Translations under genes and position numbers: made by a program
Shown: positions 33,801-41,360 of the stretch, piece after piece
How positions within the stretch are numbered: position 1 is the stretch's first letter
Layout of the letters: the number at the start of each line of letters is the position of its first letter
Source of the DNA: VBWE01 sp943372645
Lineage (GTDB): Bacteria; Bacteroidota; Bacteroidia; Palsa-965
NCBI GenBank assembly: GCA_943372645.1
Contig: CALRZN010000006.1
Coordinates: 124,001 to 188,000, forward strand
DNA length: 64,000 bases
Reading direction: 5' to 3'
The notes under the pieces: model-generated
Told to the model about the DNA's origin: nothing
Databases searched by the model: none
The model's input: only the letters and a program-made list of their open reading frames with translations

Positions 33801-34232
33801 GCGGTCTTCAAAAACAGTGCGTACAAAATTGTTGCTGATTGCGTTAATGTTTTTTTCGTCGGTTGCATAGTGGGTAAATTTCCCGGTCTGGTCATCAAAC
33901 ATATCCAGCCCGCCGCCGTAGGTGCCGATCCAGTATTTGCCATTTACATCCTGTATAATGCTGTTCAGGTAGCCGTTGGCAATCGTGTTCGAATCGCTGG
34001 GGTCGTTTTTGTAGATGGTGAATGTATAACCGTCGTACTTATTCAGTCCTTCCTGGGTAGCAAACCACATAAAGCCCTGCTGGTCCTGGAAAATGGCATT
34101 GGCCGCAGCCTGCGACAGTCCTTCATCGCTGCCGATGTGACTGAATTTCAGTTCCTGCGCATGCAGTACTGTCACAGCCGAAAGGCAGGAACACAAAAAG
34201 GAAAACAGGAAATTCCGGAAGTGTTTATTCAT
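30867..34232 (-). CDS. Propeller-type sensor fused to a SpoIIE/PP2C phosphatase
   Basis: 1121 residues. Signal peptide or anchor (FLFSFLCSCLSAVTVLHAQ), then about 14 two-component-regulator propeller strands (motifs such as GFMWFATQEGLNKYDG, GKYWIGTYGGGLDMFD, GQLWIASSGGGLMRMN) to about 680. A Y_Y_Y domain near 750-820 is followed by one membrane helix (FYALSVLIIIAGIFGFIRY) and a coiled coil (KILEQRVEERTSELAQKNADI). A PP2C domain follows from about 890: DIVSGDFYWFG, AADCTGHGVPGALMSMIGHN, DGMDICLC, FSDGYADQFGG and a final VDDILVIGIRF. A periplasmic signal thus probably controls a cytoplasmic Ser/Thr phosphatase, the likely counterpart of SiaA for the nearby SiaB-SiaC pair. Confidence 0.92.
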   Translation of the reverse strand: MNKHFRNFLFSFLCSCLSAVTVLHAQELKFSHIGSDEGLSQAAANAIFQDQQGFMWFATQEGLNKYDGYTFTIYKNDPSDSNTIANGYLNSIIQDVNGKYWIGTYGGGLDMFDDQTGKFTHYATDEKNINAISNNFVRTVFEDRSQQLWVGTDKGLNRLDKKTGKFTRFMYDSTNASGISHNIINTVFQDSRNRLWFGTQGGLALYDPASGKFTTYTVQEPMLSEIIAKKSSIITVPDMAARTGRIRAIYEDTQGLLWLGTDGGGVVFFDPDKKTYVHHQGGILERTLPNRIFAITADNTGKIWLGTYGRGVYIYSPQNNTIENHKSDEHNSYSLRHDEVKCILRDHDGNMWVGAAVGAVNVHFRSMNKFTHIKKSERPAEGTEDESLKTNTLRSEVIMAVMEDRNGEVWVGTYGGGLTSINRSTGKYTHYKQLSTAAQDVILALLEDSDGNIWAATYGDGINKLDRKTGNVSHYGVPVFMTEGTVLCLAEDQEKNIWFGTFDTGLHKLNTQTNQVTHYNTTSGLSSNSIAMLHFDKSGQLWIASSGGGLMRMNTKTGEVKAFVNDKNNPRSLSNNFVNSICEDNKGRIWIATRNGLSLFNAADNSFRLWTEHDGLVNNYLYGILADSKGKIWVSSNKGISSFDPDAVNENGSAFRNFGINDGLQRGEFNQGAFFKSKSGEFFFGGVYGLNMFFPDKINQTTGKPPVWITSYKRFGKEVALDTQITHKKYIELSWKDNYISFEFAALDYAMPQKNKYQYKLEGFDDDWSPPSSNRFASYTNLPGGTYTFRVRAANSEGVWNETGTSLQIRIIPPFWKTTWFYALSVLIIIAGIFGFIRYRTGAIQKENKILEQRVEERTSELAQKNADITASIEYAKRIQSAMLPPLDQLFRHLPEAFVLYRPKDIVSGDFYWFGEKNNRKVIVAADCTGHGVPGALMSMIGHNLLNQIVLEKGITEPGKILTALNEGVRNALKQGHHRFEGEDTSDGMDICLCSIDDSKNEVQYAGALRPLVLVKKGVLSKIDSDRYPIGGHQDNNDLEYTTHTFTVEKADTIYLFSDGYADQFGGPKGKKFMVKRMQDMLITIQEMSMQEQGTYLGKTISDWMGSMQQVDDILVIGIRF

Positions 34233-34293
34233 GACCCGGTTTAAAGATAATAAACTATCTGCTGGCAGGAGTTATAACGTGCAAACTTCTGTG

Positions 34294-34301
34294 TAATTTT
34301 G
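34294..34301 (+). promoter_or_regulatory. -7 box TAATTTTG of the methyltransferase gene
   Basis: Exact TAnnTTTG match 4 bases before the GTG start at 34306. Confidence 0.45.
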
Positions 34302-34305
34302 CCGG

Positions 34306-35055
34306 GTGAACGCGCCAGCTCCCGAAAACGAATGGTTTGCCGACTGGTTTAACAGTCCGTATTATCACCTGCTGTATAAAAACCGGGGGGAGGAAGAGGC
34401 TGCGGCTTTTATCCGCCTGCTGGCCGCAAAACTGCAGCCGGAGCCGGGCAGTGCGGTTCTCGACCTGGCCTGCGGCAAAGGCCGGCATGCGCGCACGCTG
34501 CACAGCCTGGGCATGCAGGTAACCGGCATTGATCTTTCACCCGAAAGCATTCGCGAGGCACAGCAGCAGGCGCCGGCTGACATGGAGTTTTACGTGCACG
34601 ATATGCGGCGCCCGTTCCGTATTCATTATTACAATTATGTGTTCAACCTGTTTACCAGTTTCGGCTATTTCCGTTCGGAAAACGAAAACCGGCAGGTGAT
34701 TGCAGCCGTGCGGCAGGGACTGAAACCGGGCGGCAAACTCATTATTGATTTTTTCAACGGCGAAAAAGTACGTGCTATGCTCGCGCAGCCGCATGATATG
34801 GAAACGGAAGCCGGTGGTGTACTGTTCCGCATTCATAAATATGCCGATGCCACACATGTTTATAAGGAAATCCGTTTCAGCGATAAGGGCAGGGATTACG
34901 CATTTACCGAACGCGTACAGCTGCTCGGGCTGGCGGAGTTCACGCGCCTGCTGGAACCGGCATTCCGTATTGAAGCCTGTTACGGCGATTATGCGCTCGG
35001 CGAATTTAACGGGCAAACATCAGACCGGTTGATTATCATTGCATCTTTATCCTGA
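34306..35055 (+). CDS. Class I SAM-dependent methyltransferase
   Basis: 249 residues starting with GTG. The Rossmann SAM-binding motif is VLDLACGKGRHARTLHSLGM near 50, followed by GIDLSPESI near 74 and FNLFTSFGYF near 112. A C-terminal beta extension (FRIHKYADATHVYKEIRFS) resembles small-molecule methyltransferases. The substrate is unknown. The ZIP transporter follows after 5 bases, so they form one operon. Confidence 0.85.
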   Translation: MNAPAPENEWFADWFNSPYYHLLYKNRGEEEAAAFIRLLAAKLQPEPGSAVLDLACGKGRHARTLHSLGMQVTGIDLSPESIREAQQQAPADMEFYVHDMRRPFRIHYYNYVFNLFTSFGYFRSENENRQVIAAVRQGLKPGGKLIIDFFNGEKVRAMLAQPHDMETEAGGVLFRIHKYADATHVYKEIRFSDKGRDYAFTERVQLLGLAEFTRLLEPAFRIEACYGDYALGEFNGQTSDRLIIIASLS

Positions 35056-35060
35056 TTATT

Positions 35061-35813
35061 GTGACTATACTCTACGCAATCGTTATTTTTCTTTCGGTGT
35101 TTGGCAGCGGTGCACTTATGCTTTTTGTGCGCATCGGCAAGCAGCCGCTGAAACTGCTGCTCGCATTCAGCGGTGCGTTTCTGCTTGGCATCAGCCTGCT
35201 GCAGCTTATTCCTGAAGTGTATGTGGAACAGGGCACGAATGCGGGGCTGTTTATCCTTGCCGGTTTTTTCATCCAACTGGTGCTGGAGTACCTCACCGAA
35301 GGTGTTGAACACGGACATGCGCACGTTTGCGAACACGATCACGAAAAAGGCCGCCTGCCCTGGGGCATGTTTATCGGCGTGTGCCTGCATTCGTTGCTGG
35401 AAGGCCTGCCGCTTACCGGCACAACACATGAACTGCATGCCGGCCATGCGGCCAGTACCGCCGATCTTGTAATCGGAATAGTGCTGCACAATATCCCGAT
35501 TGCCATCACTTTTGTTTCGATGTTGCTGCACCTGCATGTAAAACGCAGCACGTTATTCCTTATGCTGTTCCTGTTTGCTGTGATGACACCGCTGGGGATG
35601 GCGGCCGGTACATTGCTGAGTGAACAGCTGCTGGCGCATGTGGAGCATTTTCACACGTTTGCGCTGGCACTGGTGGTGGGTATTTTTCTGCATATTTCAA
35701 CCACCATTTTATTTGAAACCAGCGAGAACCACCGGTTTAACCGCATCAAATTCGGGGTGATTATGCTTGGGGCGGGTGTGGCGCTGCTGCTTTCGTTCAG
35801 CCACGGGCATTAA
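35061..35813 (+). CDS. ZIP-family divalent metal transporter
   Basis: 250 residues starting with GTG, with about eight membrane helices. The metal-site motifs are HSLLEGLPLTG near 112 and LHNIPIAITFV near 140, matching the HNxxEG/HNxPEG helices of the family. A histidine-rich loop (EHGHAHVCEHDHEK) near 82 and a C-terminal SFSHGH are likely metal-sensing. It should import zinc or another divalent ion across the inner membrane. A GTG start is used in both genes of this operon. Confidence 0.9.
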   Translation: MTILYAIVIFLSVFGSGALMLFVRIGKQPLKLLLAFSGAFLLGISLLQLIPEVYVEQGTNAGLFILAGFFIQLVLEYLTEGVEHGHAHVCEHDHEKGRLPWGMFIGVCLHSLLEGLPLTGTTHELHAGHAASTADLVIGIVLHNIPIAITFVSMLLHLHVKRSTLFLMLFLFAVMTPLGMAAGTLLSEQLLAHVEHFHTFALALVVGIFLHISTTILFETSENHRFNRIKFGVIMLGAGVALLLSFSHGH

Positions 35814-35817
35814 GGAG

Positions 35818-35927
35818 CTTTTAAAATAAACAACAATCCAATCCCGGCAATTGTAAAATAGATCGTTTGCTTAGTCGGCCACTGCCTGCTGCCGCTGCCA
35901 CTAATTCCGGGATGTCTATTTTAAAAG
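35818..35927. repeat. Intergenic imperfect palindrome with a CTGCCGCTGCC core
   Basis: The 125-base gap between the convergent ZIP and DUF5916 genes is almost all one imperfect hairpin: CTTTTAAAATAAAC with the reverse complement GTCTATTTTAAAAG, and ATCCCGGCAATT with TTCCGGGAT. Its loop carries CTGCCTGCTGCCGCTGCCAC, related to the repeat at 677-821. It may work as a two-way terminator and as a mobile intergenic repeat. Confidence 0.6.
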
Positions 35928-35938
35928 ATCGTTTGTTT

Positions 35939-38353
35939 TCAACGTTTGCGCAGCAGCTGCCGGCTTTCGATGTACCAGATCAGTTTCAGCGAAAAGCTGT
36001 TGATCTGCGAAGCGTCTGAAACAATTTCCCAGTCGCTGAAATAATCCGGTGCAATGGCATTGCCAACCGTGTAAATGCTGTTTTTCCACACCACGCTCAG
36101 TTCGCTGCCGGGAAGAAACTGCCACGTGTAAATCATGTCAATATTAAACGCATTGTAGTTTACGTTTTTATTCCCGCTATAATCAAGACCCTGCAGCAGG
36201 CCGTCATCGCGCAGCAGGAAATACATTTTATAATCGGCGGCCGACCAGTAATGCCGTGCGCGGAACGAAAGCGACATGCGGCTGGTGAAAATGTATTTAA
36301 TGGTAAGCGTATTGGTAACGGTGTGTACATCGCGCAACCCGAAAATTACTGAATCACCGAGCAGGTCGGCAAAGCCTACGTTATCTTCTTTCCATTCATC
36401 ATCAAGCCGGAAAATAAGCATGAGCCGGTCGCTTGCGCGCCAGCGCGGTGAAAAGGAATAACGCGTAATGCTCCTGCGCCGCTCTGCAAAACTGCGGTAA
36501 TACAGCGATGCATCAAGCGCAAAAATGCGGCGGTAATCGCTCGAAATAAATCCGCCTCCTTCTGCGTTGCGCGGGTACAGGTAAAAGCGGCCGGGCACGC
36601 GCGTTTCAAAATAATCGTAATTGGTAACGGGCTGCGCCAGCCAGTTAAAACCAAACGTGTGAAAACGGCGCGTGGTAAAAATGTGTTTGCCGTCGATGTG
36701 GAAAAACGTGAAATGGCGCGGCGCATACAGCATAATGTAATCAATACCTATTTCGTTGTTCATGCGGTTGAAACGCCCGAACGGTTTGTAAATGTTGTAC
36801 TGCTGGTCGAATGAATACGACAGGTTGTTGTTGCGGTCGAGGTAGCCGAGGTCGTTCGGGTTATACGTATCGCTTACCAGGCGGTGGCGCACTTCGCACA
36901 GGTAGTTGCCGCGGGTGCGTGCGGCGCGCAGGTTGTAAAGGTGACCGCGTTCGGGCGTATTGAAACCATCCCGGAAAATGAGGCTCACGTTGCCGGAACC
37001 TTCCACGGTGTAGCTGTTTTTTTTGTTCGACAGTTTCAGCTGTGTGCCCGTTACGTTCGCCTCGCGCGCGAAGCCGCTGCGCCACACGTTGGTGTTGATG
37101 AAACTGAAAAACGAATTGTTTTTCAGTGCCTGGTCCACCACCAGCACGTTGTAATTGGTGGCAGGTTCTGTTTCCACCTGGCGGTGAATGCCTGTGATGG
37201 TATCGCGCAGCTCCGCATACACCGGCGCATTTACCGCGTTGAAAAAACCGAGTCCGAGTTTGCCCCGGGTGCGCCCCGAAATTTTGGTGGCATTCAGTAG
37301 CTTGGTAATGTTTGGATTATCTGCAATGATTTCGTTGCCGCGCAGTTCTCCCTGCACACTGCCGTAGCCTGATGGTGTGGCCCCGATGCGCCGGGAATAA
37401 AACAGGTCGTTTTTATTAAACAGTTCTGTGCCCTCCGTGAAAAAATAACGGCGCTCGTCAAACTTCACTTCAAACGGCGATAGGTTCAGCACGAGGTTGT
37501 CGCTTTGTGTTTGCCCGAAATCGGGAATCAGTGTCATGTCGAGCGTAAAACTTTCGTTGATGCCGTATTTCACATCCATGCCCCCGTTAAAGGCGAAGGA
37601 GTTCTGCTTTTCGTAATTTTCAATGTAGCCCGAAACATATGGTACAAACGAAAGCCGCAGCGGGGCTTCAATCTGCTGAATGCCCTGCAGCACACCGGCC
37701 TGGTTTACCTTGCCCTGCATTTCGGGTTTAATGGCATTCCAGTTCGACAGTTCGCGGTAACGGCGTATGCTGCGCTGAAAATTAAGTCCCCACTGTTGTT
37801 TTTCCTGGTTCGGGAAACGGAGCGCGTTGTAGGGGATTTTCAATTCAATTACCCAGCCTTTTTCATCAATGCGTGTTTTGCTGAACCATACGGCATTCCA
37901 GGAATAATCGTGTTTGTCAAAATCAATGCGCGAATCGTATTGCACGCCCGCAGCGGTAACGCCAAACTCAAATGCGTTGCGGCGGTCGTAAAACGCATCA
38001 AAAATAACGTTGAACTGATCTGCGTTCACATCGTAATCGTCGCGGGCACTGAGCTGTTTCAATATGCTGTCGGGTGCAGAATCGTACATCCGCACGCCGA
38101 GATACACGGCCGCATCATCAAACAGGATGCGTACTTCGGTGGCGTGGCGCGTAGATTGCCCGGGGTTGGGCGACTGCTGCACAAAACCGTCGGCCGTTGC
38201 CGCATACACCCAGCACGAATCGTCGAGCACACCGTCGAGGCGGGGAGGAGCAAGGCAGCGCGTAGCTGTACAGAGCCGCTGATCAGTTTGTGCGTGCAGT
38301 GAAACGGAAGTCAGCAACAAGGCCAGCAATAATGCTGCAACGAAAAAGCGCAT
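35939..38353 (-). CDS. DUF5916 outer-membrane protein with an N-terminal CBM9-like domain
   Basis: 804 residues. Signal peptide (FFVAALLLALLLTSVSLHAQ). Residues about 35-230 form a CBM9-like beta sandwich (APPRLDGVLDDSCWVYAA, AAVYLGVRMYDSAPDS, DADQFNVIFDAF-type segments, GWVIELKIPYNALRFP). The remainder is a DUF5916 beta barrel with alternating strands ending IDMIYTWQFLPGSELSVVWK and SLKLIWYIE. Members are predicted outer-membrane proteins, probably for carbohydrate or lipid handling. The function is unproven. Confidence 0.85.
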   Translation of the reverse strand: MRFFVAALLLALLLTSVSLHAQTDQRLCTATRCLAPPRLDGVLDDSCWVYAATADGFVQQSPNPGQSTRHATEVRILFDDAAVYLGVRMYDSAPDSILKQLSARDDYDVNADQFNVIFDAFYDRRNAFEFGVTAAGVQYDSRIDFDKHDYSWNAVWFSKTRIDEKGWVIELKIPYNALRFPNQEKQQWGLNFQRSIRRYRELSNWNAIKPEMQGKVNQAGVLQGIQQIEAPLRLSFVPYVSGYIENYEKQNSFAFNGGMDVKYGINESFTLDMTLIPDFGQTQSDNLVLNLSPFEVKFDERRYFFTEGTELFNKNDLFYSRRIGATPSGYGSVQGELRGNEIIADNPNITKLLNATKISGRTRGKLGLGFFNAVNAPVYAELRDTITGIHRQVETEPATNYNVLVVDQALKNNSFFSFINTNVWRSGFAREANVTGTQLKLSNKKNSYTVEGSGNVSLIFRDGFNTPERGHLYNLRAARTRGNYLCEVRHRLVSDTYNPNDLGYLDRNNNLSYSFDQQYNIYKPFGRFNRMNNEIGIDYIMLYAPRHFTFFHIDGKHIFTTRRFHTFGFNWLAQPVTNYDYFETRVPGRFYLYPRNAEGGGFISSDYRRIFALDASLYYRSFAERRRSITRYSFSPRWRASDRLMLIFRLDDEWKEDNVGFADLLGDSVIFGLRDVHTVTNTLTIKYIFTSRMSLSFRARHYWSAADYKMYFLLRDDGLLQGLDYSGNKNVNYNAFNIDMIYTWQFLPGSELSVVWKNSIYTVGNAIAPDYFSDWEIVSDASQINSFSLKLIWYIESRQLLRKR

Positions 38354-38374
38354 GGATCAGTTACGGTGTGGCTG

Positions 38375-38403
38375 CAAATGTAACCGTTTTCAATACCCGC
38401 AAA
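38375..38403 (-). promoter_or_regulatory. Probable promoter of the DUF5916 gene
   Basis: On the minus strand: TTTG (38400-38403), 17 bases, TACATTTG (38375-38382), 21 bases before the ATG at 38353. Confidence 0.55.
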
Positions 38404-38657
38404 ATACGATGCTGTGCCGTTACTCCTGCACATCTGCCCTTTGTACCGGTTTCAGAACCCCGATTTACAGCACATTTGGAATGCAGCACGGAAACAGCCT
38501 GGTTTTCATCGATATATAAACCCCCTTGATCGGGCAAAAGTGATTAACTGGCTAATTGTCAAAACCATTGTTAAAAACTCCGCGACTGAAATTGGCTTCT
38601 GTTTCAATTTCTCTTTACTTTAGCTATACCAGAATTTAACACGGAGGGGTTTATTAC

Positions 38658-39293
38658 ATGAAAAAGTTAATTGCAGCACTCGCTGTTTCTATCTGTATAA
38701 CAACTGCTGCAGGTGCGCAGCAGGCGATTACCAATGCTGACGGAAATCCGGCCACCAATGAGTTTCAGGCAGTGTACAGTAACGGAAAAGTAATTCTCAG
38801 CTGGGTGGGTGTTCCCGACTGCTGCAGCGAATACTACGTTATTGAACGTTCCAAAAATGGTGTTGATTTTGCCGAAGTAATCCGTGTTGACGGTCCCAAA
38901 GAAATTTGTCCTTACACCGAATATTTTGAAACCGATAACCAGCCGCTTACCGGCTCATCGTTTTACCGCCTGCGCATGGTAACCAAACAGGGCAGTGCCA
39001 ATTATTCGTCGCCGGTTCCGGTAAACCTTTCGTTCAACAGTAAAAAAGGCGTTTTCACCACCACCGATTCGAATAAAAAAATGAAGATGCAGCTCAAAGG
39101 ATTCAAAAACCAGGAAGTACTCGTGGTGCTGATGGATCTGAAAGGCAACGTGGTGATGTCGAAAGTACAGGTGATGAAAGACAAAGACCAGCTGATCGCC
39201 ATTGATACCGAAGGCAAACTTGCCCCGGGTGAGTATATTGTTACCGCTTCGTCGAAGAATGAAATCTTCACGCAAACGATAACGGTGAAGTGA
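38658..39293 (+). CDS. Exported protein with an Fn3-like domain and T9SS-like C terminus
   Basis: 211 residues. Signal peptide (KKLIAALAVSICITTAAGAQ). The middle resembles a fibronectin-III-type strand set (VILSWVGVPDCCSEYYVIER, SFYRLRMVTKQG), with paired cysteines (CC, C). The C-terminal 70 residues (VLVVLMDLKGNVVMSKVQVM, LAPGEYIVTASSKNEIF) look like a T9SS type A sorting domain, although the PNP motif is not seen. It is probably surface-exposed or secreted. Function is unknown. Confidence 0.75.
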   Translation: MKKLIAALAVSICITTAAGAQQAITNADGNPATNEFQAVYSNGKVILSWVGVPDCCSEYYVIERSKNGVDFAEVIRVDGPKEICPYTEYFETDNQPLTGSSFYRLRMVTKQGSANYSSPVPVNLSFNSKKGVFTTTDSNKKMKMQLKGFKNQEVLVVLMDLKGNVVMSKVQVMKDKDQLIAIDTEGKLAPGEYIVTASSKNEIFTQTITVK

Positions 39294-39307
39294 AAAAATA
39301 AACTATA

Positions 39308-39355
39308 AAAAAGCCCGTCTCCTTCGACTATCGTTCAGGATGACGGGCTTTTTTT
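39308..39355. terminator. Bidirectional terminator between the Fn3-like and mazG genes
   Basis: Stem AAAAAGCCCGTC (39308-39319) with GACGGGCTTTTT (39342-39353), with T runs on both strands. Confidence 0.9.
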
Positions 39356-39366
39356 ATTGTAAGATT

Positions 39367-40149
39367 TTACAACCCCAGTTCCTTTGCTTTATTCCAGTAC
39401 ACATCCATTTCGGCGAGGCTCATTTCATCAAGTTTCTGGCCGGCCTTTTTCGATTCTTCTTCGAGGTACTGAAAGCGGCGGATGAATTTTTTGTTGGTAC
39501 GTTCCAGTGCATCTTCGGCATTAACCCCAACAAACCGGGCGTAATTAACGAGCGCAAACAGCAGGTCGCCGAATTCGCCTTCTATTTTTTCCTGGGAAGC
39601 ACCCGATTCCACTTCGTGTTTGAATTCGTTCATTTCTTCAACAACCTTGTCCCACACATGGTGTTTTTCTTCCCAGTCGAAACCCACGGCGCGTGCTTTT
39701 TCCTGGATGCGCGAGGCTTTCACTACTGAAGGCAGCGAGCCGGGAACGCCTGACAGGACCGATTTCTGGCCTTCTTTCATTTTTATTTTTTCCCAGTTCT
39801 CTTTCACCTGCTGTTCGGTATCGGCTTTCACATCACCGTAAATGTGCGGGTGGCGCTGGATGAGTTTGTCGCACAGCGAATGGATGACATCCGCAATATC
39901 GAACGCCTGTTTTTCAGAAGCAATGCGCGCATAAAAAACAATGTGGAGCAGTACGTCGCCCAGTTCTTTTTTGATGTTGGGCAGGTCGTTATCGAGAATG
40001 GCATCGGTGAGTTCGTACAATTCTTCAATGGAAAGGTGGCGCAGGCTTTCCATGGTTTGTTTTTTATCCCAGGGACACTGCTCGCGCAGTTCGTCCATTA
40101 TTACAAGCAAACGCGCAAAGGCGTCTTTTTTCTGTTCGAGTGTGTTCAT
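39367..40149 (-). CDS. mazG: Nucleoside triphosphate pyrophosphohydrolase
   Basis: 260 residues, the usual length. MazG cuts NTPs and dNTPs to monophosphates plus pyrophosphate and is thought to clear aberrant nucleotides. It has two MazG domains: the first with LSIEELYELTD and KKELGDVLLHIVFY, the second with KVVEEMNEFKHE and EGEFGDLLFALVNYAR. The opening (RLLVIMDELREQCPWDKKQT) is family-typical. I chose the ATG at 40149 because a TAAATTTG box lies at 40155-40162; the longer frame to 40185 covers that box. Confidence 0.94.
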   Translation of the reverse strand: MNTLEQKKDAFARLLVIMDELREQCPWDKKQTMESLRHLSIEELYELTDAILDNDLPNIKKELGDVLLHIVFYARIASEKQAFDIADVIHSLCDKLIQRHPHIYGDVKADTEQQVKENWEKIKMKEGQKSVLSGVPGSLPSVVKASRIQEKARAVGFDWEEKHHVWDKVVEEMNEFKHEVESGASQEKIEGEFGDLLFALVNYARFVGVNAEDALERTNKKFIRRFQYLEEESKKAGQKLDEMSLAEMDVYWNKAKELGL

Positions 40150-40154
40150 CGGTG

Positions 40155-40162
40155 CAAATTTA
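40155..40162 (-). promoter_or_regulatory. -7 box TAAATTTG of mazG
   Basis: Exact TAnnTTTG match on the minus strand, 5 bases before the mazG start. Confidence 0.5.
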
Positions 40163-40207
40163 CAACGAAATCGGGCTGGCGGCACTGCGTGAGCTGAAAC
40201 GAAAGCG

Positions 40208-40215
40208 TATATTTG
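40208..40215 (+). promoter_or_regulatory. -7 box TATATTTG of the acyloxyacyl hydrolase gene
   Basis: Exact TAnnTTTG match 17 bases before the chosen ATG at 40233. It lies only 2 bases before an alternative ATG at 40218, which disfavours that one. Confidence 0.55.
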
Positions 40216-40232
40216 TTATGCCCGGTTCAGTT

Positions 40233-41360
40233 ATGCGCAATCAAACATTCATTTTTAGAATCCTCCTGGTGTTGCTGTTTATGCTGATCACCCGGAAGCT
40301 GTTTGCGCAGCCCGATTCCACGCAGGCGTTTCACATCCGCGCCAATTACCACGCAGGCGTAATGCTGCCGGAATATGGTTTTATGCATTACGTATCAAAC
40401 GATTTTACAAAAAGTGTGGAAGTCAATTTCCTGTTTCAGACTTCCGGGAAAAACAAGTGGGAACGGATGTACCGCTTTCCCGGTTTCGGTGCGGCGTTTT
40501 ACTGGACAAGCATGGGCAACGATTCCGTATTCGGGACGCAGTACACACTTTACCCGTATTACAAACTGTCCATCATAGACAAACCGAACTGGAGTTTAGC
40601 TTACCAGATGGGCGTAGGCGCTTCGTACGCCACCAAAAAATTCGACTTTGATAATAACCACCAGAACGTGGCCATCGGTTCGCATTTTAATATTCATTAC
40701 CATGCGGATGTGCTGGCGCGTTTTCAGTTGTATAAAAATATGGCGTTAAATACAGGTATCACGTTCAGCCATATTTCCAATGCGAACCTCAGCGAACCGA
40801 ACGTGGGATTGAATGTTGCCAGTGTGTTTGCCGGCGTGGATGTAGGATTTGGAAAATATAAAAAACGCAATACCGAAACGTTCCCGGCCTATAACGCGCA
40901 GTTTGAACCGGGCGAACGTAAATACGGCTGGGAAATTATGCTGTGCGGCGGCATGAAACATACACGCACCTTCGAATCGTTTCAGTACCCGGCCGTTGCG
41001 CTGCAGGCGGCGTGGAAACACCGCACGCGGTATAAATTTGCCTGGGGACTCGGTGCTGACTTTTTTTACGATTCATCTGTTGAATCGCAGCTGCTGCGCA
41101 AAGGTAAAACGTTCAAACCTTCGTATGCATACATGAGCGGATTGCATGTTTCACAGGAGTTTATTTACAACCGGGTTTCGTTTCTCCTGCAGGAAGGCGT
41201 TTACCTGGGCCTTACGGAAAAACTGAATGGCCGTTCCATTTATACACGCACGATATGCCGTTATAAATTCACGGATCATTTTTTTGTAAACGCAACCATG
41301 AAGTCGCACCTGCATATTCTTGATTTCCCGGAATTCGGGATTGGTTATTACTGGAGATGA
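40233..41360 (+). CDS. Acyloxyacyl hydrolase, PagL-type lipid A deacylase family
   Basis: 375 residues. Signal peptide (FIFRILLVLLFMLITRKLFAQ), then a beta barrel. The catalytic His-x-Ser motif FSHISNAN lies near 208, in the family position, followed by LSEPNVGLNVASVFAGVDVG. The family removes the 3-O acyl chain of lipid A at the outer membrane. The protein is about twice the size of Pseudomonas PagL, because a long second half (GGMKHTRTFESFQYPAVALQ onward) adds more barrel strands. Its stop overlaps the GIN-domain lipoprotein by 4 bases. Confidence 0.8.
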   Translation: MRNQTFIFRILLVLLFMLITRKLFAQPDSTQAFHIRANYHAGVMLPEYGFMHYVSNDFTKSVEVNFLFQTSGKNKWERMYRFPGFGAAFYWTSMGNDSVFGTQYTLYPYYKLSIIDKPNWSLAYQMGVGASYATKKFDFDNNHQNVAIGSHFNIHYHADVLARFQLYKNMALNTGITFSHISNANLSEPNVGLNVASVFAGVDVGFGKYKKRNTETFPAYNAQFEPGERKYGWEIMLCGGMKHTRTFESFQYPAVALQAAWKHRTRYKFAWGLGADFFYDSSVESQLLRKGKTFKPSYAYMSGLHVSQEFIYNRVSFLLQEGVYLGLTEKLNGRSIYTRTICRYKFTDHFFVNATMKSHLHILDFPEFGIGYYWR

